Source: Mycolicibacillus parakoreensis
GTDB taxonomy: Bacteria > Actinomycetota > Actinomycetes > Mycobacteriales > Mycobacteriaceae
Reading direction: 5' to 3'
Assembly (NCBI RefSeq): GCF_022370835.2
Contig: NZ_CP092365.1
Location: 558,001-622,000 of the forward strand
Length of the DNA stretch: 64,000 nt
The notes beneath the pieces were generated by a model that saw nothing but the letters and a program-made list of their open reading frames with translations, was not told the origin of the DNA and ran no database searches. A program made the position numbers and the translations under genes. The number at the start of each line of letters is the position of its first letter. The first letter of the stretch is position 1. This document shows, piece by piece, positions 57,667 through 64,000 of the stretch.

Positions 57667-59138
57667 TGACCACAGCGATCCTGATCGCGATCCTCGCCCC
57701 CGCCGCCGCGGCACTGTGCACGCTGATCGCGGGATGGCGCACCTGGACCGCGACCCTGACCACCGCGGCGGCACTGGGGGTGCTCGGTTGCGGGACCGCC
57801 CTGGCCATCGGTGGCCACGGAGCCGACTGGCACCACCTGGCCCTGGGCGGGCTGCTACGCGCCGACGCCCTGTCGGCCACGATGCTGATCGTCATCGGAG
57901 TCGTCGGATCGCTGGCCACCTGGGCCAGCGTCGGCTACATCAGAACCGAACTCGCCGACGGGCACACCGATCGGCGCGGCGCACGCCTCTACGGTGTGCT
58001 GACCGGGCTGTTCCTGTCGGCGATGGTCCTCGCGGTCTGTGCCAACGACATCGGCGTGGTATGGGTCGCGATCGAAGCCACCACCGTCGCCACCGCCTTT
58101 CTGGTGGGCCACCGGCGCACCCACACCGCGCTGGAAGCCACCTGGAAATACGTCATCGTGTGCTCGGTCGGGATCGCGGTCGCGCTGCTGGGTACGGTCC
58201 TGCTGTACTTCACCGCACGCCTGGCCGGCGCCGGCGCCGACGACGCCCTGCATTTCGATGTGCTCACCGCCCATGCCGGTGCGCTCGACCCGGCGGTCAC
58301 CCGGCTGGCCGCGGCTCTGCTGCTCGTCGGATACGGCGCCAAGGTCGGCCTGGTGCCGTTTCACACCTGGCTGGCCGACGCCCACAGCCAAGCCCCCGCG
58401 CCGGTCTCAGCACTGATGAGCGGTGTGCTGCTGTCGGTGGCTTTTTCGGTGTTGATCCGGATCAAGCCCATCATCGACGCCGCGGTAGGCCCCGGCTTTC
58501 TGCGCGGCGGGTTACTGGCGACCGGACTCGCCACGGTGTTGGTCGCTGCCCTGTTGCTGACGGTGACCACCGACCTCAAACGGATGCTGGCCTACTCATC
58601 GATGGAGAACATGGGCCTGATCGCCGTGGCCGCTGCCGCCGGGACGCGGTTGGCGATCGCCGCACTGCTGCTGCACGTGCTGGCGCACGGTGTCGGAAAA
58701 ACAGTGCTGTTCTTGACCAGCGGTCAACTACAGCACGGCTATTCCTCGACGGCCCTAGCCGACATAGCAGGCGTGTTCGCACGGTCGCGGCTGCTCGGCA
58801 CCGCGTTCACGGTCGGCATGATCGCGCTTTTGGGCCTGCCCCCGTTCGCGATGTTCGCCAGTGAGGTCTCCATCGCCCGATCCCTGGCCGACGCGCAACT
58901 GGCCTGGGTGTTGGGCGTGGTTCTGGTGCTGATCGTCGTTGCCTTCGCCGCACTGACCCGGAACTCGATTCGGGTGATGTTCGGGCCGGCCCCGGACGGT
59001 CCCGCAGTCGTGGTGACCCCGACCCCGGTCGCCGGTGCGCTGGTGACCGGCGTCGCGATCTCGATGGTACTCGGCGTGACGATCGGGCCACTGGCTGTTC
59101 TCTTCGACGCTGCCGGAACCCAATTCGGGGTGCGATGA
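57666..59138 (+). CDS. hycQ: HycQ/HyfF-like proton-channel subunit
   Basis: The 490-residue polytopic protein is a second Mrp-type subunit, with LVPFHTWLADAHSQAPAPVS near residue 230 and LKRMLAYSSMENMGLIAV near 305, the same conserved helices as in Rv0083. Two such subunits suggest the complex moves protons or sodium. Coupled to hycE by ATGA. Rv0086 equivalent. Confidence 0.92.
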   Translation: MTTAILIAILAPAAAALCTLIAGWRTWTATLTTAAALGVLGCGTALAIGGHGADWHHLALGGLLRADALSATMLIVIGVVGSLATWASVGYIRTELADGHTDRRGARLYGVLTGLFLSAMVLAVCANDIGVVWVAIEATTVATAFLVGHRRTHTALEATWKYVIVCSVGIAVALLGTVLLYFTARLAGAGADDALHFDVLTAHAGALDPAVTRLAAALLLVGYGAKVGLVPFHTWLADAHSQAPAPVSALMSGVLLSVAFSVLIRIKPIIDAAVGPGFLRGGLLATGLATVLVAALLLTVTTDLKRMLAYSSMENMGLIAVAAAAGTRLAIAALLLHVLAHGVGKTVLFLTSGQLQHGYSSTALADIAGVFARSRLLGTAFTVGMIALLGLPPFAMFASEVSIARSLADAQLAWVLGVVLVLIVVAFAALTRNSIRVMFGPAPDGPAVVVTPTPVAGALVTGVAISMVLGVTIGPLAVLFDAAGTQFGVR

Positions 59139-60616
59139 TGACCACACAGCGCCAGCGCCGCACCGTGTCAGACCACCAACTGGCCGATGCCGCCCGAGAA
59201 CTCCTCGACGATGGGTTCCGCTTGGGATTGGTCGCCGCACACGACGACGGGGACCGGTTGCGGGTGGTGTACCTGTTTCTGGCCGGAAGACCCGACCGTC
59301 GGATCGAGTTGAGCCTCACCACTCCTGCTCAGCGCCCGCAGGTACCCTCGATCGCCGAACTCTCCTTTCCCGGCGGGCGCTTCGAACGCGAGATGGCCGA
59401 CCTGTTCGGCATCACCCCGCTCGGCCATCCCCGTCCCCGCCGTCTGGTTCGTCACGCTCACTGGCCGCAAGACTGGTATCCGATGCGGCGCAACGCAGGA
59501 CCGCCACCGCCGTTCACCGCGACGGGCCGGTACCCGTTCAAAAAAGTCGCCGGCCCCGGTGTCTACGAGATCCCGGTCGGCCCGATCCACGCCGGGCTCA
59601 TCGAGCCCGGTCACTTCCGGTTCTCCGTCGTCGGGGAGACGGTGCTGCGGTTGAAGATCCGGCTGTGGTTCGTCCACCGGGGTGTCGAGCGATCTTTTGA
59701 GGGAAGACCCGCCGGTGACGCCGCTGCCCTCGCTGAGCACATCAGCGGCGACACCTCGGCCGCGCATGCGCTGGCCCACAGCCTCGCCGTTGAAGACGCC
59801 CTCGGGGTCGCCGTGCCGGATTCGGTGCAGCGATTGCGTGCCCTGCTGGTCGAGTTGGAACGGTTGTACAACCACGTCGGTGACCTCGGAGCACTGGCCA
59901 ACGACGTCAGTTTCGGTCTGGCCAACGCGCACGCCCTGCAGGTGCGCGAGCGCCTGCTGCGCCTCAACCGGCGCGTCACCGGCCACCGGTTGCTGCGCGG
60001 GACCATCCGGCCCGGCGGGGTGAGTGTGCGGGAGCTGCCCGATTCCACCGAGTTGCTGCAGATCGGAGAGGACGTCGCCGAGATCGCGGCGCTGACACTC
60101 GGAAACTCCGTGGTCTACGAGCGTTTCGCCCAAACGGCGGTACTCCCGGGCGTCGACGCCCGGATGCTGGGCACTCTGGGCTACGTCGCACGGGCCAGCG
60201 GCCTGGATATCGACGCCCGGCTCGACCATCCGGTCACCGCCCTGCCGGTCACCGAGGTGAGCGCCGAGGCCGGGGACGTGTTGGCCCGCTACACGGTACG
60301 GCGCGACGAGGTCGCCGCCTCGATCGCTTTGGCCTGTCACCTCGTCGAGACCCATGAGGGCCCGCTGGACGTCGCGGTGGCGCTGCCGGCCCCGGGCCGG
60401 GCCACCGACGGGGTCGGCATCGTGGAGGGCTGGCGCGGCACCATTGTGCACCGCGTCGAACTGACCAACGATGCGACGATCAGCCGCGCCAAGATCGTCG
60501 ACCCGTCCTGGTTCAACTGGCCGGGGCTACCGGTGGCCATGACCGACACGATCGTGCCCGACTTCCCCCTGGCGAACAAAAGCTTCAATCAGTCCTATGC
60601 GGGAAATGACCTGTGA
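59135..60616 (+). CDS. hycE: HycE-like large subunit lacking [NiFe] ligands
   Basis: The 493-residue protein fuses a NuoC-like N-terminal part (ELSFPGGRFEREMADLFGI near residue 75) to a NuoD/hydrogenase large-subunit part (VHRGVERSFEGR near 180). In [NiFe] hydrogenases the next motif is RxCGxC; here it is EHISGDT (residues 201-207), and the C-terminal DPCxxC is SFNQSYAG (483-490). All four metal-binding cysteines are replaced by Ser, Thr, Ser and Gly. The protein therefore cannot bind the [NiFe] centre. Rv0087 equivalent; last gene of the operon. Confidence 0.92.
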   Translation: MMTTQRQRRTVSDHQLADAARELLDDGFRLGLVAAHDDGDRLRVVYLFLAGRPDRRIELSLTTPAQRPQVPSIAELSFPGGRFEREMADLFGITPLGHPRPRRLVRHAHWPQDWYPMRRNAGPPPPFTATGRYPFKKVAGPGVYEIPVGPIHAGLIEPGHFRFSVVGETVLRLKIRLWFVHRGVERSFEGRPAGDAAALAEHISGDTSAAHALAHSLAVEDALGVAVPDSVQRLRALLVELERLYNHVGDLGALANDVSFGLANAHALQVRERLLRLNRRVTGHRLLRGTIRPGGVSVRELPDSTELLQIGEDVAEIAALTLGNSVVYERFAQTAVLPGVDARMLGTLGYVARASGLDIDARLDHPVTALPVTEVSAEAGDVLARYTVRRDEVAASIALACHLVETHEGPLDVAVALPAPGRATDGVGIVEGWRGTIVHRVELTNDATISRAKIVDPSWFNWPGLPVAMTDTIVPDFPLANKSFNQSYAGNDL

Positions 60617-60710
60617 GCCAGGCATAGCCGAAAATCCTGTCCCGGTCCACCGCAGCGACGTCGAGGGCCACCGGATACACGGTGCCCATGCCGACGGAGC
60701 CGAGTGCGCG

Positions 60711-62354
60711 CTACTGCGCAATCCTGTCGACGATCGCCTGGGCGATGGTCTGCGCCGCGTCGGGCTTGGTCTCCGAACAGGCCATCACGTCGACGACGAT
60801 GTTGTTCGCCGAGGTCAGGGCGTGCTGACAAGTCCGGTTGGTGTCGTCCTTGGTCGCCGCGGTCGTCATGATGTCACCGGTGTTGACCGCACCGAGAAGC
60901 CAGTGGTAGGCGGGGTTGCTGCCGCTGGCGGACACGCGCACCGACTTGTAGGCGCACGGCGGCCACAGGGCCCGCTGCCGGTCGACGAAGCGGGTGGCCA
61001 GGTCCGCGGACGGGAACGCGACGACACTCTGGATGGCGCTCACCTTCGAGTCGGAGCCGACCTCGGTGAAGATCTGCGCGTACTCGTCGGTGGAACCGCT
61101 GCCGGAGTAGGTTTTTTTCTGGAATGGATAGACCACGCCCCCGCAGCTGTCGAAGCTGTCGCTGGCGAAGCTGGTCCAGGGTTCGGCTTGCGCCATGGCC
61201 GGAACGCCGGTCGCCGCGCTGATCCGGTCGGCGGTCACCATCAGCGTCGACAGTTCGGAGGCCGCCACGGTCGGCAGGGTGCTGGTGGGTGCGGCCGACG
61301 TCGACGGCGGCGGCTCGGGGGTGTCGTTGTTGGCCTTGGTCAGTACCGCCGCGGTGATGCCGGCGGCGGCCAGGACGGTGACCGCCGCCCCGGCGCCGAG
61401 GACGGTGGCGCGCCTGCCGCGCCGGGCCGCGGCGCCGCCGGCGGACGGCGAGCGCGGCACGGTGCTCGCCGAGTGCAGGTCGCCCCTCGACGGGATCGCC
61501 GGATGGGTGGTGTGATCACGCTGGCGCAGCGCATCGTTGGCCGCGGCGGCCAAGGCCCGGCCGGACTGGTAGCGGTCGCCGGGGTCTTTGGCCATGGCGG
61601 TCGCGATGACCGTGTCGAAGGCGGGCGGCAGGCCCGGTGCCAGCGGGGTGAGCTTCGGCGGTGGGCGCTGCAGGTGGGCGATCGCCTGGGCTGAGGCACC
61701 GGTGGTGTCGGCGTAGGGCACCTGGCCGGTGAGCAGGTGAAACAGCGCGCACCCCAGCGAATACAAATCGGCCCGGTGGTCGACCTGTTGGCCGGAGAGG
61801 ACTTCCGGGGCGGCATAGGACATGGTCGCCATGACCATGTTGGTGCCGGTCAACCCGGCGTCGTCGACCGCCCGGGCGATGCCGAAGTCGCCGAGCAGCA
61901 CCCGTTCGTCGTCGCCGACCGGTCCGGTGAGCAAAAAGTTGGCCGGTTTGACGTCACGGTGCAACACGTGATGGGCGTGGGCGTAGTCGAGTGCCTCGGC
62001 CACCGCGGTGATCACGTGCACCGCGCGGTGCGGGGTCATGGTGCCGGCCCGGATGGCGGCGTCGGCGTCGGTGCCGTCGACCAGTTGCATCGCGATCCAC
62101 AGCTGGCCCTCCGGGGTCTCCCCACGGTCGTAGATCGACACGATGTTCGGGTGATCCAGCCCGGACGCGACGTCGGCCTCCCGGATGAACCGGGCCCGAA
62201 ATTTGGTGTCGGCGGAGAGCTCCGCGGAGAGCACCTTCAAGGCGTCCAGGCGTGGCAACTGCGGGTCGTCGACGGCGTAGATGGTGCCCATGCCCCCGGA
62301 ACCGACGATGCGGCGCACCCGGTAGCCGGCCACCATCGAACCGATCGGGATCAT
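60711..62354 (-). CDS. Ser/Thr protein kinase with PknH-like extracellular sensor domain
   Basis: The 547-residue protein has a kinase domain at residues 1-265: [11 protein letters not shown] (P-loop), catalytic [12 protein letters not shown] near 132, and LGDFGIAR near 152. A basic linker, one membrane helix near 315-340 and a Ser/Thr/Pro spacer lead to an outer PknH_C-type domain with cysteines ([30 protein letters not shown]) that form disulfides in PknH. It senses an extracellular signal; targets unknown. Start ATG 62354. Confidence 0.9.
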   Translation of the reverse strand: MIPIGSMVAGYRVRRIVGSGGMGTIYAVDDPQLPRLDALKVLSAELSADTKFRARFIREADVASGLDHPNIVSIYDRGETPEGQLWIAMQLVDGTDADAAIRAGTMTPHRAVHVITAVAEALDYAHAHHVLHRDVKPANFLLTGPVGDDERVLLGDFGIARAVDDAGLTGTNMVMATMSYAAPEVLSGQQVDHRADLYSLGCALFHLLTGQVPYADTTGASAQAIAHLQRPPPKLTPLAPGLPPAFDTVIATAMAKDPGDRYQSGRALAAAANDALRQRDHTTHPAIPSRGDLHSASTVPRSPSAGGAAARRGRRATVLGAGAAVTVLAAAGITAAVLTKANNDTPEPPPSTSAAPTSTLPTVAASELSTLMVTADRISAATGVPAMAQAEPWTSFASDSFDSCGGVVYPFQKKTYSGSGSTDEYAQIFTEVGSDSKVSAIQSVVAFPSADLATRFVDRQRALWPPCAYKSVRVSASGSNPAYHWLLGAVNTGDIMTTAATKDDTNRTCQHALTSANNIVVDVMACSETKPDAAQTIAQAIVDRIAQ

Positions 62355-62449
62355 CGTGTCGCATCCAAGCTGCGCCGGGGCGCCTTCGGTGTCTCGGTGC
62401 CGACGTGGCGCCGGCCCGCGTTCGTATTACCTCCGAGTTCCATGGCCGC

Positions 62450-63034
62450 TCAGCTGGGGCTGCCGACCCAGTAGGACCCCTCCTCGTCGGCGAAGGTGAC
62501 CTCGACGGTGCGTTTGGTTCCCGCGATGGTCGCCTCGCAGGTGAACGTGGCGTCGGCCTTGATCGTCGGGTTCTTCCCGTCGTTGCACCGCACATCGGTC
62601 ACGTCGGAGGCACCGTAGCCGGTGGTGGGGTCGGTGAGAACCTGGCGCACCCCGTCCTCGGCGGCGTGCACGTCGAGTTCGGCGGTGCGCAGGAAACCCG
62701 GCTTCCAGAAACCGGTCAGCGCCACCGCGAGCACGGCCACACCGAGCACCGACAGCAGCGCCGCGCGCAGCTTCGGACCGCCGAAACGGCCGCGGTTTCC
62801 CGGCGGCGTGATCGCGGCGGTCGGTTCCCACCCCGGCGGCGGACCGGGGTGGCCCATCGGTGGGCCGGGCGGCGGATTCGGGGCGCCGTGGGCAGGCGGG
62901 GGCGGCGGCTGGCCCTCCGGCGGGGGCCCCGGCTGCCAGGCCCGCGTCTCCGGCGGACGGTTCGGTTGGCCCTGCGGCGGGGGTGTCGGCCGCCAACCCT
63001 GCGTCGGCGGCGGCGAGTGCGGTGGTTCGCTCAT
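62450..63034 (-). CDS. Proline-rich membrane protein with DUF4333 domain
   Basis: The 194-residue protein has a Pro/Gly-rich cytoplasmic N terminus of about 85 residues, one membrane helix (ALLSVLGVAVLAVALTGF near 92-110), and an outer DUF4333 domain with paired cysteines (VRCNDG and FTCEA). DUF4333 domains are small exported modules often linked to kinases or secretion in mycobacteria; function unknown. It is upstream of the PknH-type kinase on the same strand. Confidence 0.8.
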   Translation of the reverse strand: MSEPPHSPPPTQGWRPTPPPQGQPNRPPETRAWQPGPPPEGQPPPPPAHGAPNPPPGPPMGHPGPPPGWEPTAAITPPGNRGRFGGPKLRAALLSVLGVAVLAVALTGFWKPGFLRTAELDVHAAEDGVRQVLTDPTTGYGASDVTDVRCNDGKNPTIKADATFTCEATIAGTKRTVEVTFADEEGSYWVGSPS

Positions 63035-63053
63035 GATCTCTCCCGTCGGGGAC

Positions 63054-64000
63054 TCACTCGGCTGTGAGCATCAGGTATTGGGCGGCTGCTTGTTGGTACA
63101 CGGCGTCCTTCTGGGACGAGGCGACGTCGATAGCGTAGCGATCGGCGGTCAACAGGCAGCTGTAGTGGCTGCGGGAGTAGTCGCTGCCCGGGGAGGTCAC
63201 CGTTTTGAAGCAGTGCGAATCGGGCAGGCCGGGAACGCCGTCGATGGAATCCCAGTCCTCGCCGCGAATCTCCGTCCACGCCGAGACGATCTGATCGGCC
63301 CCGGCCGCATCACGGGCGCGGTACACATCGGTGCCGGCCAGCGCGATCAGGTCCACCCCGGCGTCGGTGAGCAGCTTCTCGTCGCCGGCCGGGTCATCGG
63401 AGTACGCCAGGAAGCCGTGGACGCCGTAGAGCCCGAAGCGGAACCGGCCCCGCTCGTCGACCGGGGGTTCCACTGTTCGCGCCAGCAGCCCGTCGGGATC
63501 CAGTTGCAGGTCGGCGATCTCATCGACCGGGGTGGGGGTGAACCGGTCGATCAGGGGGATCTGTTTGTCCAGGGCGTCGGCCACCAGGTTGATCGCATCG
63601 TCGGAGCCCGTTTTGGAGTAGGACTCCTGGGCAAGCAGATACGGGCCGTGCGCGGTGTAGGCCGCCACCGTGAACGATTCCGACGGCCCCCAGGTGATCG
63701 CCCGGGTCTCGGCGTGGCGCGGAATGCTGGTCGGAGTGGAGTCGGGGGCGGTGTTGTCGGGATATTTGGTGGGATCGGGACCGCCGTTGGTGCCGAGTTC
63801 GGCCGCGGCCGCGGCCGCGGCCTCCGGTGTCGCGTAGCGCAGCACCGCGTTGTGCAGGTTGGGCGTGGTGTCGCTGGTGTGTTCGCGGCTGGTCATGAAG
63901 CCGGTCACGTAGTCGCGGCCGGCGGCCTCGGGGAAGACGGTGTCGAAGATCACGCCGACCGCGTCGGCGCCCTTGAACGGGCCGTTGAAGGTGCCGATCT
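63054..64000 (-). CDS. Partial exported protein of unknown function (DUF7373-like), 5' end outside the window
   Basis: About 315 C-terminal residues are visible; the frame is open to the right edge (GTFNGPFKGADAVGV...). It shows an Ala-rich helix (TPEAAAAAAAELG), a long beta-rich body and paired cysteines (DSHCFKTV and HYSCLLTAD) suggesting an extracytoplasmic location. It resembles mycobacterial lipoproteins of the DUF7373 group, tentatively. It stops 19 nt before the DUF4333 gene and probably shares its transcript. Confidence 0.7.
   Translation of the reverse strand, partial: IGTFNGPFKGADAVGVIFDTVFPEAAGRDYVTGFMTSREHTSDTTPNLHNAVLRYATPEAAAAAAAELGTNGGPDPTKYPDNTAPDSTPTSIPRHAETRAITWGPSESFTVAAYTAHGPYLLAQESYSKTGSDDAINLVADALDKQIPLIDRFTPTPVDEIADLQLDPDGLLARTVEPPVDERGRFRFGLYGVHGFLAYSDDPAGDEKLLTDAGVDLIALAGTDVYRARDAAGADQIVSAWTEIRGEDWDSIDGVPGLPDSHCFKTVTSPGSDYSRSHYSCLLTADRYAIDVASSQKDAVYQQAAAQYLMLTAE

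Overview
The window is about 64 kb of GC-rich DNA from a non-tuberculous Mycobacterium (sensu lato). The gene content is diagnostic: mycothiol synthase MshD, an LmeA-like lipase, GlnR, DesA1, PhoY, encapsulin with a DyP peroxidase, and an Hyc-like cluster. From the left edge to about 41.8 kb, gene order largely follows M. tuberculosis Rv0782 to Rv0830. Several stretches present in M. tuberculosis are missing and several blocks are added. Many starts lack a Shine-Dalgarno sequence and sit 6 to 8 nt after a TANNNT element, which is the usual mycobacterial leaderless arrangement.

Layout, left part. The 3' end of an oligopeptidase B gene comes first (to 457), then a WrbA-type quinone reductase, a glutathione peroxidase, a DUF2334 protein, an FAD dehydrogenase, an MBL-fold hydrolase and an exported protein (to 5.6 kb). 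Purine genes purS-purQ, purL, purF and purM lie between 5.6 and 20.3 kb. Interleaved with them are the DyP/encapsulin operon, an M18 aminopeptidase, a membrane alpha/beta hydrolase, a CPBP protease and an SCP-like protein. An inserted block of LLM oxidoreductase, SDR and TetR separates purF from purM. YgfZ, a flavin monooxygenase/FMN reductase pair, PabC and a nitrobindin-like protein follow. Next is a cysteine-linked sulfurtransferase operon preceded by a poly-cysteine leader peptide (26.5-26.9 kb).

Middle part. Thioredoxin and the LmeA-like gene are divergent from glnR-mshD. Then come a pstS-pstC-pstA-pstB operon with a PHO-box-like repeat, convergent phoY, an LCP cell-wall ligase, dusB, desA1, and a TetR/MpaB-type pair with a shared operator. 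A class I methyltransferase and four tRNAs (Lys, Glu, Asp, Phe) follow.

Right part. Beyond tRNA-Phe the content is accessory: a truncated AIPR phage-resistance gene, a HTH/PIN toxin-antitoxin pair, an arginase-family enzyme, a doubtful membrane-protein ORF, and an operon of SDR, diiron protein, Baeyer-Villiger-type monooxygenase and MerR regulator. Next are a self-regulating Clp-N/HTH protein and a secretory lipase. An ArsR-led cluster (53.2-60.6 kb) matches Rv0081-Rv0087; its large subunit lacks all four [NiFe] cysteines. A PknH-type kinase, a DUF4333 protein and a partial exported protein close the window.

The strongest candidates for follow-up are the poly-cysteine attenuator with the decayed DUF4395 gene behind it, the island junction at tRNA-Phe, the metal-less hydrogenase-like complex, and several clear operators next to flavin-enzyme genes.
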